The position numbers and the translations under genes were made by a program. This document shows, one piece after another, positions 36,932 through 47,818 of a DNA stretch of 64,000 nt. Source of the DNA: Circinella umbellata (taxonomy: Eukaryota; Mucoromycota; Mucoromycetes; Mucorales; Lichtheimiaceae). Within the stretch, counting starts at the first letter, position 1. Each line of letters starts with the position of its first letter. Below the pieces are notes generated by a model. It saw only the letters and a program-made list of their open reading frames with translations, did no database searches and was not told where the DNA came from. The DNA is taken from positions 620,001-684,000 of the forward strand of contig JAIWNF010000019.1 of the NCBI GenBank assembly GCA_025093555.1, read 5' to 3'.

Positions 36932-39682
36932 TTAAAGCTGATTATAATGCGATAGTCTATGTTTGCGCTTATAGGTCGATAATAAGACCCTTAAAGTTAA
37001 GACACAACAAATAACAATAAACAAAAGTTCCCAAAAGAAATCAGCGAGTACACGTGTCAACTTTGTTGTAGCTAAAGGATCACCCGATTCCCAAAATGAT
37101 AATTCAAAAACATTAGATCCTCCTCCTCCTCCTTCTTGTTGTCTTTGGTGAACATTATTATAATTGTTGTTATCATTGTTGCGAGGTATCAATTCGATAT
37201 AGTCTATACTTGGACCATATGCATTAGGATCATCAAATATAATCTCATTATTTTCATCCTTGTCAAGAACAATTCCAATTGAATAATCACTTGCTACTGT
37301 TGGGTTTCGTTTGGATTTGAGATGTACCCAAAAAGGTTCGCCATGATTCACACGAATCCGTAAATTCCATCGACGTGTGAAAAAGTCACCGCACGTGCTC
37401 CAGCTGAAACAGTCAAGATACTGAATACGCATTATGTACTCTCCTGGTCCCAATGATGCAGTAATGTTACGATAAATCAATGTCCCTGTTTGTGGTCGAT
37501 TCACATTACCAATTGCCATCACATACGCACCTCCTGAACATAATTCACATCCTTTCCTTCGAGCCAATCCTTGTACTAGATTATTCAATCCTTCAGCTTC
37601 ATATCGAATTGCCCTTAATGACACTGATGCATCGGCAGTATTTTGCTCAATCGTAATGGATGTTGAAGATTCATTTTTTAGAGCCACTGGTACTGTCAAG
37701 TTACGTGCCTGATACCCATTCATAATTTTATACATCGCACACGCATGTGGTCTGAGCGTTTGTGTAATAGTGCTTGAATTGATTAAATTAACCTCGTGTT
37801 GGGTCCATAATTCGCGCGCATATCCACCTTTGTAGCCCAACTCTGAATAAACATCCACGGTTACATTTTGTCCATGTGATTTGTAATTGACAAGTACAAC
37901 AATCATACTATTGTTCGACAAGGGTCCAGCCCATACATCTCGGTCATCTTTAATATGAATTATACGAAGAGCTGGTTTCCCTAATGGATCTTGCTATATT
38001 TCCTTGTCAGTATGGCCTTTATTTTCTCTCTCTTTCTTTGTTTCTCAGTCACATACATCTACATAAAATATTATTGCCAGGTTACTTACATTCACAGCAA
38101 TCACTTGACTATTCGTTACAATATCGAACAGCTCTTGACTCACGTTAGTTAGACTATTCCCCAATATTAAAGGTGCTTTCATTGCCGACCAAAGTGAGAA
38201 ATGTGTTATTGATTCATCATAAGAAAGTTCACCATTCCCAATCTAATATACCCCAAAGTTCGTATATTTAGTAATCAATATATATATATATATATATATA
38301 TTATTCCCTCTCGCGAATTCATTACCTCCAACATATCTGTCGCGTTATAAAATCACAAATATATACATGTATATATTATAAAAAAAAATTAGTATAATTC
38401 TTGTGTTACAATCAATGCAAAAAAGAGAAAATGTACTAAAAAAAGTTCTAGTGTTACCTGGATCGGCCCAATGACCTGGTCCGCCTAAATGTGCCACTTG
38501 TGAATGAACTTGGAGAATATCAACTACAGACTGCCAACCATTATATATATCATCGTGTGTACGAAAGCTATGGCCAACATCCGGGGCCCACTCCCATGTA
38601 TTTTCTACACCCCAAGTGCAAACTGAAAAAAAAATATCACGGCGGGTATGTAACAAGGCGTTCTGCATACGCTGAAACCTCAATGGGGCAGGAACGCCTT
38701 CGTCATAGTTACAGTTATCATACTAAAATAAGAAACGCGTAGAAACTTTTTTTTAGTATAAGCGGTTTATTTAGTCTCATTCTTGGCATAGAGAAAAAAA
38801 ATAGAAACTTTACTTTAAGATAATCAACTCCCCACTCTCCATAACTAATTGCATCATTTTCTTCATATTCAAGAGAAGCCATTCTTCCTATAAATAAAAA
38901 ATATTTTATTAATAATAATTTTATAATTAGTATTTTAGTGTGATTTGATTAATAAAGATAGTGACAATTACACTGTTGTACTCCATACATCCAAGTCCCT
39001 CTTATCCAACTTCATAAGGTCATATAACAAAGTGATTGATGAAGTTTTTTTTTTTACCTGCACATGTTTTACGACCGGCGCTGCTGTAAATACCGAATTT
39101 CAGTCCTACGAAGAGTATGTGTATATAAGCATGACAACAATAGCGGACAACAACGTCTTTTTATATGTATGTTACCTTTGCTATGAATATAGTCAGCCAC
39201 TGGTTTGATTCCAAAAGGGAATGCAAAAGGATCAACCACGATTGTACCATTGTCAGATCGATTGTTCGATTGCCAACAATCGTCGAGATTGAGATATTCA
39301 TAACCAGCTGCCAAATAGCCTGTATAATATACGTACACCAAACACACACCCTTAACATAAGTAACCTTGGCATAGTACCCCTTCCTTTCCTCTCCTTCCT
39401 TATGCCCCCTTCTTACCTTCAGAAACCATAGTATCAGCAGTTTGTTTGATAAGGTTATGATCGATAACGCATCCATATTTGTTCCATGTATTCCTTCAAT
39501 GATAACAATGATTAAACTTTGTGTTTCAGGATAGAGAATAACTATTTTACATATAAATATATAACTTACCAACCCATAGGAGGAGTTTTGGCAAAGGATG
39601 GTAATACAGGTTCAGCTTTGGTTATGCATACTACTGATACCTGTATTAATATTATTAATATTATATTATTATTAAAAAACAT
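36932..39682 (-). CDS. GH27 alpha-galactosidase with CBM35-like domain and C-terminal membrane anchor, 9 exons
   Basis: Retaining glycoside hydrolase releasing terminal alpha-galactose. Exons: 39570-39682, 39417-39493, 39176-39320, 39058-39105, 38814-38887, 38458-38722, 38326-38336, 38100-38242, 36932-37993; 1,938 nt, 645 aa. A signal peptide (hydrophobic residues ~5-20) precedes TPPMGWNTWNKYGC. LNLDDCWQ, the nucleophile region YLKYDNC and the acid/base block HWADPDMLEIG follow in order. The last is assembled across an 11-nt micro-exon. After the catalytic barrel and beta-sandwich comes a stretch with YEAEGLNNLVQG and CSGGAYVMAIG, resembling CBM35-type carbohydrate-binding modules, then a Gly-rich linker and a single membrane segment (about ELLFIVICCVLTLRVLL) with a short basic tail. 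This suggests a type I surface protein rather than a secreted enzyme. Confidence 0.9.
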
Positions 39683-40048
39683 AGTATAAAATTTAGTGAT
39701 AAAAGGAAAAAAGAGAGAAAGAGATGAAAAAATTTAACCGTGTTCTTTATTCTAAAAAGAGAAATATTTAAAGTTTTTTTTTGTTGCTTGGATTGTTGTA
39801 TTACATCTATTTACGCTTTGACATTTTTACTCTCTTTTTTAATTTGTAATATAAAAGCTTGACACACATACGTCGTCACTTTCTTTTTTAAAAAAAATAA
39901 TAAAGAAAAGCCTCCTTAATTCTGTTACTTTTTACTTTTTTTTTTGGAGAATAAAAAATGAAGCCCTTTCTTTCTTTTCGCTCTCCCCTTCTTCTTCTAT
40001 TTTTTTTTATTTTTTTTTATTACTCCTCCAATCCAACACGGATAAATT
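39683..40048. promoter_or_regulatory. Divergent promoter between alpha-galactosidase and gene D
   Basis: 366 bp with long T and C/T tracts (39930-40025) oriented towards gene D and TAATA-rich sequence on the alpha-galactosidase side. No specific regulatory motif is recognised. Confidence 0.5.
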
Positions 40049-40960
40049 ATGTCCTTTTTCGGCTGGATATTCCGGAGCCGCCGCCGACGTCCCGTATCAT
40101 GGCGTTTACGGTCATCAAATGATAATAAAAATCACCACCACCACCCCAATCATCATAGTAATCAGCAGCAACAAGAACAAAAGGCCCAAAAAAGAAATTC
40201 AGATATAATTATTATCGACAACGACCATACTCCTCCTCTTCCTCCTACCACCGAACCTGTTGCTGGGAATGATAGTTATAGTAGCACCAAAAATAACGAA
40301 AATCTGATCCATGCTGATACTAACAACAACGAGACAGTTAACAATTATAATAATGAGAACCTTCTTTTTCAGTGTATACAAACTGCCCTATTGACAACAC
40401 CTCCATTACCAGTACCTCCGCCCAGTCGTCGTCGTGGGTCTCGTCAACCTCGTCCTCAATCCACTATTATCAAAAACACTACATCTACTCTTGACCCAGT
40501 CCCTACAAAACGTTGGTCAACTGGTATGCTTTTTGTTGATTTTGAAGATTTTGAAAAATTTTACTATAGTATAAAAAAAGAAAAACAATTACTACAAACA
40601 TCTTCTATACGTCAATCACACTCCCCTTCTTTGTTACCTACGATTATTGTTACCAGTAACACTACCCCCGATAAACTTTATGCTGATCTGTTTAATAATC
40701 ATGATGACAATAATAATAATAATAGTAGTAGAGGAACAACAACAATGGATCGAGAATCATCACCACAACTACCAGTAGCACCAAGAAACACAAGTGCTGC
40801 ACAAGGACGTAGATCAAATCGAGTACAAAATATCCCTCCTACTTGTGGCTACCATTTTTTAAATTCTATCCCTGAAATAGTCGAAAATAATAGCAGCATC
40901 GCCACTGCTAGTCAAAGAACACCTTCTACAACTCCCTTTCCTCTCCTTAACTTGACATGA
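40049..40960 (+). CDS. Hypothetical low-complexity protein (gene D), 303 aa
   Basis: Single-exon frame. The N-terminus has an aromatic start followed by an Arg cluster (FRSRRRRP), then His-, Gln- and Asn-rich runs, a Pro-rich segment, and one ordered-looking island with RWSTGMLFVDFEDFEKFYYS. Everything else appears disordered. No family recognised. The stretch 40099-40830 has a near-identical inverted copy at 58188-58924, where it has lost its first ~17 codons and its own promoter and is fused to a copy of gene A. Differences are a handful of substitutions and a longer His run in the copy; the frame is kept in both, which argues that D is a real protein. Confidence 0.6.
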   Translation: MSFFGWIFRSRRRRPVSWRLRSSNDNKNHHHHPNHHSNQQQQEQKAQKRNSDIIIIDNDHTPPLPPTTEPVAGNDSYSSTKNNENLIHADTNNNETVNNYNNENLLFQCIQTALLTTPPLPVPPPSRRRGSRQPRPQSTIIKNTTSTLDPVPTKRWSTGMLFVDFEDFEKFYYSIKKEKQLLQTSSIRQSHSPSLLPTIIVTSNTTPDKLYADLFNNHDDNNNNNSSRGTTTMDRESSPQLPVAPRNTSAAQGRRSNRVQNIPPTCGYHFLNSIPEIVENNSSIATASQRTPSTTPFPLLNLT

Positions 40961-42538
40961 TTTCCATTTCTTTTTTTTCTTACATTGTACAGAAATAGTA
41001 GAAAAAATACACATACATGTTGAACGCGTATTTTTTTGTAAAATGTAAATAATCATCACATCATTTATATAATATTTTCAATATTTTAACTTCAATACAA
41101 ACCGAAAAAAAACAAATGATGCCCCATACATAGGTAAAACAAAACTTCATTTAACAATTTTATACTACGAAAAGTACATGATTGTCAATATGATCGCGGT
41201 GTCAGTTTTTCTTTTCTATATATAGCATAATATGTAAGACAAACATAATTTTCACCCCTCTCTCCTTCTATAGATTCGCTTCAACCCCCTTAAATTTTAT
41301 AGTATTCTCATATTTTATACTATTATAACTGACTTTCCCTGTTATACTTGTAGACCAATCAACGAGCAAGAAAACGAATTAAGTTATGTCTAGTAAAGAT
41401 GGAGAATCATATTGTGACAAAAAATTGTGACAACAAATTTACAAGTGTTTAGTGTAATAAATTAAAATACGAATTTTAAAGAATCAATGTTGATTTAGTG
41501 ATCATGATTATTATCATATTTGTCTTCTGTATGCTAAGAAACAGGAGGCATATATATCTGACTACTTGGATACCGATATAGAATCCAAAGATATGTACCA
41601 TCATTTTTAAGGGATAAACATACCTGTTTTTGAATAGAATTTTGTATAATTTTCTTGTAATCGGTTATGATTTTGGGCTTATGGGCCAATATGTTATGTA
41701 GCTCAGTAAGTTCAGGTGAAAGTAACCGGTACGTAAACATTAAACATCAGATACGTACATAATATAAAAAAAGTGTCAATATCTTGCTTATTAGCAACAA
41801 TTGAATGTATTACCAAATAGTGATGTAAAGTGAATTTATATATTGTACGTACACATAAAATTCATTATATTTCTTAACTTGCACCACTCCTATATATCAA
41901 GTTCCTATTTAATACCCTCCAGAATACTAAATGCTTCAAAGTAATATAAAAGAATATGGAAAAAAGCAGTTATTTCATTATCTTGATCCAAATCTTCAAA
42001 ATCCTCAAGCATTTCTTTTCATCAGGTTAGTAGTAGTATCCAAATTTGACAAAGGAGTGGTTTTTAAAACAGTTGCTGTAACGATAGTGACATGACAAAA
42101 AAATATTAATCAAAAGAAAACAAAACAGCAGAGGGCGTGTAACACAAAATATTTCCATTATCAAAATAGACGTTTCTTGGCATGAATTAGTTAATAATGG
42201 AATATAACTAAGCTTGGTTATTGTTTGAAGTATTATACATGTCAGTGACAAAACTGTGGGTTGTTACACAGCAACAGTGAGGTCCCCATAAATAACAGTA
42301 GTGAAGGTTTTTTTTTCTTTGGGCCCGTGATCATCACTGACATTGTTTATACACAACTTTGACGGATTTCGACGAATCCTGCATACAATTATCCTTTCTA
42401 TTTCCTATCCGCAAACAAAACTAAAGGGAAAAAGCTCAATCGAAAGTGTTTTTTTTTTCAGTATTAATAACTGTAATGTGGGATAACGATCTCGCCAAGG
42501 AAACTAAAATTAGAAGTATCACTATGCGTTGAAAATGA
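40961..42538. other. Intergenic region downstream of gene D
   Basis: Mostly AT-rich filler. A 68-codon minus frame at 41534-41740 has protein-like composition but no relatives I recognise. A short plus frame at 41931-42024 ends at a plausible GT donor and could be an orphan exon. Neither is strong enough to call as a gene. Confidence 0.35.
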
Positions 42539-43300
42539 TTAGTAATGGTCACTTTTCGTTCTTGATCGAATGTACAACAATAAAAAGTAAAGGTATTGGA
42601 AGCCGTGTGTATCTGAAGGTCGTTGAAAAAGTCTTGCTGCTGCTTCAATACGTCGTTGTTTCTTTTCCTGTGAGATTGGTTGTTTCGTATGTTGTGTGGG
42701 GAGAGGGTGCGCCCATCTACTGTTGGTACTGTTCTGTGTTGTTGGTGCAATGTTGGTTCTGAGTGTTGGGAATTCGTTATTGTTGTAATCCTGATCGTGT
42801 TGTGATTGTTGGTCTTTCAATTGTTGTTTGAGCTGACGATTCGTTTTTTCCAGTTCTGCAATACGATCGTGTGCTATTGTAAGCTCCTCTCGCAGTTGGT
42901 TTAGCTCTTCAAACTGTGTTGCATGTTGCTTTAATTGTTTTCGCTGACTTTGTAGTTCGTCTAGGATATATTTCATTTGTTGAGGTTGTGAGTCAAATAA
43001 GCTAACCTCATCAAATAGATCCATTGATGAAGTGTTGTCTTGATCTGGCACTTCGGATTGAGTTTTTATCACTTGTTGTATGGTGATTGCATTGAAAATT
43101 GCACGGCACTTTGAACATCTGAACTGGGGTTGAGCTGGATTTTGTTTATCGTTTGTGCCATGTAATCTCACCGAACCAGTTTGATTATATTTGGTTTTTG
43201 TTCCTGGACATACTAGTGTTTTCCTGATTTTTTCAAAGTCTTGGTAAAGTATATCTATTGCTGCTTCATCCAGCAACTCAGTAGATTTACCCCTCGTCAT
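42539..43300 (-). CDS. LINE-type ORF1-like zinc-knuckle protein, probably a transposon fragment
   Basis: 253-codon frame. Residues ~30-70 contain a Cys/His cluster (CPGTKTKYNQ, LHGTND, then RCSKCRAIF), followed by a Gln/Leu-rich coiled coil (~110-170) and a conserved-looking RRIEAAARLFQ with SDTHGFQYLY. This order (zinc knuckle, coiled coil, then DTHGF-type block) is what I recall for ORF1 proteins of non-LTR retrotransposons in Mucorales. The frame breaks down right after that block, and no reverse transcriptase follows, so it seems to be a 5' fragment of an element or a domesticated copy. Confidence 0.45.
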   Translation of the reverse strand: MTRGKSTELLDEAAIDILYQDFEKIRKTLVCPGTKTKYNQTGSVRLHGTNDKQNPAQPQFRCSKCRAIFNAITIQQVIKTQSEVPDQDNTSSMDLFDEVSLFDSQPQQMKYILDELQSQRKQLKQHATQFEELNQLREELTIAHDRIAELEKTNRQLKQQLKDQQSQHDQDYNNNEFPTLRTNIAPTTQNSTNSRWAHPLPTQHTKQPISQEKKQRRIEAAARLFQRPSDTHGFQYLYFLLLYIRSRTKSDHY

Positions 43301-43810
43301 TTAGCTTTACGCCTTACGATGGGTGTGCTGGTTTAGAAGAAGTGAAGAGTGTAATGTATTATATATATGTGATGTGGTTGGTAGTTTTTGAGATAAATAA
43401 GAGGGTTTTATGTTTTTGAATAAGGTGGTGTTGTTTATTCTACTTTTTACTATTTTAGGAAAAAGTGATGAATAGCCGAAAGAGGCATAATTTCTGCTAG
43501 GTGCAAATATTTAGAAAAAAAAAACAGTGTATAAACGAGTTCATCCAAATTACATAGACGGCTCATTTTAGTAGCTCTTTTTGATTTTATCATGATTCAT
43601 TGAGTAACAATAAAATGGTACAAATAAGAAACAAAAGAAAAAAAAAGCTGTACAAAGTTATAATAATGTATATAAATACAATCATTCAATGTGGAGTGTT
43701 TTTATGATTATTAGTTGATGTGGAAATTATTTATTATCTTTTTTTAATATCTTCCCCTTCGTCTCTCTGTAGTTGCTGATATATATATACAAATGGTGAA
43801 TATAGGTTGG
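43301..43810. other. Short intergenic region
   Basis: About 500 bp of AT-rich sequence between the ORF1-like gene and the end of gene A. No gene or repeat recognised; the TATATATA string at 43779 is the only feature. Confidence 0.4.
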
Positions 43811-44064
43811 TCACTTTTGGCTAAATGAATTTGGATGGTTTGGGACTTTGTTGATGTGAAATCGTTCTGTCAATCGGATTGGTATCGGTTCTACAATGAT
43901 TTCCAGATTTTCTGACGTTGATAAGGTACCATACAAGTCATTTTTCTTCTTGTTTTCATGATCGGTTATTAAAGATTCAATAGAACTAATGGTGTTCTCT
44001 AAACGAAGCTGTAAATAATGTAACCTTGTCAGCAACCATAACAGAGCGAAAAAAAATTAAAAAA

Positions 44065-44106
<42 letters not shown>

Positions 44107-46229
44107 GATCAAATATTTACCTTCAATACCCAGAAAAAGTGAATGAAATAGGTAATATCAGAAGGAAGATCGTTATAATCATAAGGCATTTTGGCTGTAT
44201 CTTCACGACAAACAACATAAATATGCTTCGATACATATTGTACACTCCATAATCTGACGTCCTCTTCTTCAAAATCACAAGAACAAAATGTCAATAATCA
44301 TTATCGAGTGAGACATTTATAGACAATAATTAGATGGTAAAAAAAAACTTACTCGAAGCATGAAGAAAATATACTTTGATTCGTTTGAACAGTTTTATAT
44401 CACCATATTTGAACTGATTTGCGATCGACTTTAACATTGCCACACCGCCATATAAAGCCTTGTAAAAGTCAAATGCCTTTTTCGATTCAGTACAACCACC
44501 ATGTGCATTGGAAGTCTCAAGAAGTAATACTTCTAACTTTAATGCACCTCTCATTCGTACGATGGCGTCACCACGATAAATTACAGTATCATCTCCCAAA
44601 ACCATGTTCATAGCGTTCAAACGTTCTTCCCCCGGATAGAACAGCAATTTGCCCTTAGTAACAGCTTGGCATGCGAAACGTATGGCGGGATAGAGACAAG
44701 CGGAATTGAGCATGCTTTCGGAATGCTTGAGATTACTTTCACTGTCATAAATGTCTCGGAAACTATAAGAAGAAGAAAAAGAAGGAAAAAGAATAATGAG
44801 CATTTTGATCAAAATAATAATAATAATATAAGGAATACCTAAATGGATACCATACATACATTGACAAAGTCATATCGGCAATAAAGTTTCTTTTTTTTGG
44901 ATCAGTGGCAGGAACGGGATATCGTGCACAATCAACCATGTTACTTTTTTCCTATATACATTATAAAGTAATAATAAAAGTGGTATGAATAAATAGGTCC
45001 ATTGTAATGTGATAATATTCCCCACTTGTTTCAAAAAACTTACTGCACCAAAGACTGTCGTGAAATACTCCTCTACTTCAGCAAATGTCACACTACGATC
45101 CATTGAAAAATCATTGCCACTATTCATGTGATTCACGACCAAGGTATACACGGCTGCATCAATAGCATTTTCTTCAGTTTGATGCAGCTTGTCACCACAA
45201 ACAATCACACCATGCTTGTGAGGACTAATATACATAGTATGATACGTGTGAGTCGAATAATACTAATCATCATCCTAAATAATAAGCCATCGAGTATAAC
45301 AATTATTACCTGAATTGATTAATTTCGAGATCCATTTCTGCAGACATTAGAATATCCCTACAACTGTCCCAAAACGTCCATTCCACTTCTTGCTCCATAG
45401 TTGAATTGATAGAAGAAACACTACCATCACTATGTTCATCATCTTGATCATCCTTATCATCATCATCATTTTCAGGATGTGCCTAGAAATAAAATGAAAG
45501 AGAGACAAAGGGTAAGTTGTTTTGCAACATACATAACTTTTTTGTTTTGTTTTAGTATCCAAAAAATAACATACATTTTCATCTGTTGTTGTCTTTTGTT
45601 TCTTGTTGGTTGGATCCATTTGTCCATCATGATGTCGTTTCATATTGTTAGGAGCATTGCTATAACAAAATTCGAAGGAAAAAAAATGAATCAAAACACT
45701 ACTTTTCCTTATCATTTAACACCAAACCTTATTCTTTCTATTATTTACCTGAATTCATTGTTTTTAAAAGTTACTTTTGTATCATTTGAGCCAATTGTGG
45801 TGACAGTATAAATCGGTGCATTAAAAGCAACGCCTGGCATTTGTGCATCCTTTTTGTTGTCTATTGAATTTTGAATATCTCGTAAGGAAGCATTCTATCG
45901 TTGCGGTTTTCAATTTAGTTAATATAAATGTGCTTTTGAAATAATAATAATGATAAAAGTAGAAGTAAGCATACATTGATTTCATAAAACATTGTTCCTA
46001 AGTATATTTGAACAGGGTGCGAAAGTTGTTTCATCGATTTGAGCCACTGTATATCGTTTTTGTAATTTGATATTACTGTTTTCAATAGGGTATCGCCTAA
46101 AAGATCAACATAATAAGAGTAATATTCTGTGAACACCCATTCTTTTACAGGTCGATCGTTAAAAAAGTTTCGTCGCTTTAATATATGCACTCCAAAATCA
46201 AATTTATCTTCCTTGAAGTCAGGTTCCAT
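43811..46229 (-). CDS. Multicopy-family protein of unknown function (gene A), 9 exons, 561 aa
   Basis: Exons: 45975-46229, 45749-45894, 45575-45659, 45310-45482, 45044-45224, 44860-44951, 44353-44762, 44121-44266, 43811-44008; 1,686 nt. After an N-terminal domain (exon 1) comes a nuclear-localisation-like basic stretch (KRHHDGQMDPTNKKQK), an acidic region with DDDDKDDQDDE, and the family core in exon 7: KGKLLFYPGEERLNAMN, GDAIVRMRGALKLEVLLLE, TSNAHGG, then FYKALYGGVAMLKSIA, and exon 8 with RLWSVQYV. I recall this core in many Mucorales proteins of unknown role. Two decayed relatives lie at 6.1-7.7 and 10.3-11.0 kb. The part from 44452 upstream through the promoter is duplicated at 58924-60842 without visible differences. 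Confidence 0.75.
44068..44103. repeat. (TAA)n microsatellite inside an intron of gene A
   Basis: About 12 uninterrupted TAA/ATA units in the last intron of gene A, immediately 3' of exon 8 on the plus-strand left side. Confidence 0.8.
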
Positions 46230-46370
46230 TATAATAAAATAAGAAAAATGTTGGGTGAATGAGTAGTAGTGAAAAAAAGGACGTTTTTTTTTAGAGAGAG
46301 GTTATTATGCAAGCTACACACAAAAGCGGGATGAGAAAAAAGAACAAGCACCGATAAAAGAGTGTAATGT
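44452..46370. repeat. Segmental duplication, 1,919 bp, direct copy at 58924-60842
   Basis: Every position compared matches its partner at a constant offset of 14,472 bp, including introns and the promoter, with no indel. The block begins in exon 7 of gene A and ends 141 bp upstream of its start codon. The complete identity contrasts with the ~98-99% identity of the two adjoining duplicated blocks. Confidence 0.9.
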
Positions 46371-46379
46371 CAATTTTTG

Positions 46380-46490
46380 AGGTCGGTGGCTCAATTCCGT
46401 TCAAACAGCTCAATTTGGAAATTATGGCTCATTTTCAAAATTATGGCTCATTTATTTTTTGCATGGCCAAATTTAACTTCCAACGCTGTA
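46380..46490 (+). mobile_element. Solitary Tc1/mariner right terminus (remnant)
   Basis: Ends in GGCCAAATTTAACTTCCAAC followed by GCTGTA, nearly identical to the right end of the transposase-carrying element at 49320-49348 and in the same orientation. Both are preceded by repeated GGCTCATTTTC / GGCTCAATTT strings. Read from the other strand it begins TA-CAGC..., a Tc1/mariner-type terminus with TA target. Confidence 0.55.
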
Positions 46491-46509
46491 ATTGGTTGCT
46501 GAGCAGGAA

Positions 46510-47736
46510 AGCAGCCATGGGAAGGAATTTTTTTTTTTTCAGGCTAGCCAGGCTCTAATGTTTTTTTTTTTTTCTTTGTGGCAAAAACGTGCATCGTCCA
46601 ATGCAGCTAGACCGATAAAAAGGCGACAAACGACTTTAGGGTTCTGAAGGACTTGAAAGGATCTCCTACTTGTCGGCTGTACTCAACTTTGATTACGCTT
46701 TACAGCTATCCTTGCTGCGAAAAATTCCTAAGTTAGGTGGTAGTGGCATTCTTGATGTTACTGTTGCTTAATTTTCGGTAGCGGTCGAGTTGTGAGATGC
46801 CAATGAAAGATATCCAGTTAGACCGATAAAAAGGCGACAAACGACTTTAGGGTTCTGAAGGACTTGAAAGGATCTCCTACTTGTCGACTGTACTCAACTT
46901 TGATTACGCTTTACAGCTATCCTTGCTGCGAAAAATTCCTAAGTTAGGTGGTAGTGGCATTCTTGATGTTACTGTTGCCTAATTTTCGGTAGCGGTCGAG
47001 TTGAAATTGCTTTCATTTTATTTTGCCTTTTATGTTAAGTAAACAATATGAAAGGGAAGTTATATTTATCAAATGATGTTTTTATTATTTTTATTATTAT
47101 TATCCGTCACTAATAGGATTGTAAAGATTCTTGTTTTTAGATCGACAAACTATAGAACAAAGTCCATGGAGATGGAAGGCTGATGAATATAAACAAACTA
47201 CTACTTCTTGTTACAAGTGTTTTGTTTGGGTACAATAAATAGAGTGGATATTATTTTTTTTATGTTGATGCATGTGTGTGTTTGTGTTTTTGGCAGAGGG
47301 ATTGTCATTATAATGATCGGCGTCATCAAAGTTGATATCATTGCTTAGCAATAAATGGGTTGCCAGAAGCAAAAAAGTTAAATTGGTATATTTTTTTGGT
47401 TGGATTGGTTTTTCTCTTTGATCCCGTATGAGCTAGAAAGAACAAGCATTGCTTGGCAAGAAAGAAACAACTTTGCACACTATGTTATTCTTTGCCGAAC
47501 TTTGTGCAAGTGTATATTATAGCAACGCTACACTAAGTATTCCACGTTTTGTATTATTTGTTTAATGTATAATCATTACAAGCCATGCAAATATATGCCA
47601 ACTGGCAACAATAATAAGCATTGTCAAGGCCAAATAAAAAGAACTTTTGTTATAATCCTTCTTGACTACAGTAACAAAAACTCTTTTTTTTTTTGTATCT
47701 GTCACTAGTGTAGTTGGCAGTATTAGAGTACTTCAC
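46510..47736. repeat. Block B: 1.2-kb segment with an inverted copy at 60841-61845
   Basis: Lies between the terminus remnant and the transposase gene. The reverse complement of nearly all of it occurs at 60841-61845, with a few substitutions and one fewer copy of an internal ~187-bp repeat. No gene is recognised in it. In this locus its right end sits 83 bp before the transposase start; in the other locus that same end abuts the promoter of the gene A copy. Confidence 0.8.
46610..47003. repeat. Direct repeat within block B, period ~211 bp
   Basis: Two ~187-bp near-identical copies (about 46610-46797 and 46821-47003) beginning GACCGATAAAAAGGCGACAA and ending AGCGGTCGAGTTG, separated by ~24 bp. 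The inverted counterpart at 61565-61760 has a single copy, so the duplication arose in this locus or was lost in the other. Confidence 0.85.
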
Positions 47737-47818
47737 GAATCTATATATGTGTAGTGGATTTATTTTAAGAAAGGCACTTTTTTTTGTTATCACTACTTAT
47801 CTTATATTCATTATCACT

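Noticed and set aside
38278..38302. (TA)n run as a regulatory site
   Set aside because: Lies in an alpha-galactosidase intron and is a simple microsatellite.
47714..47818. Upstream in-frame ATG of the mariner transposase
   Set aside because: Would add a hydrophobic stretch foreign to the family; the ATG at 47819 gives a normal N-terminus.
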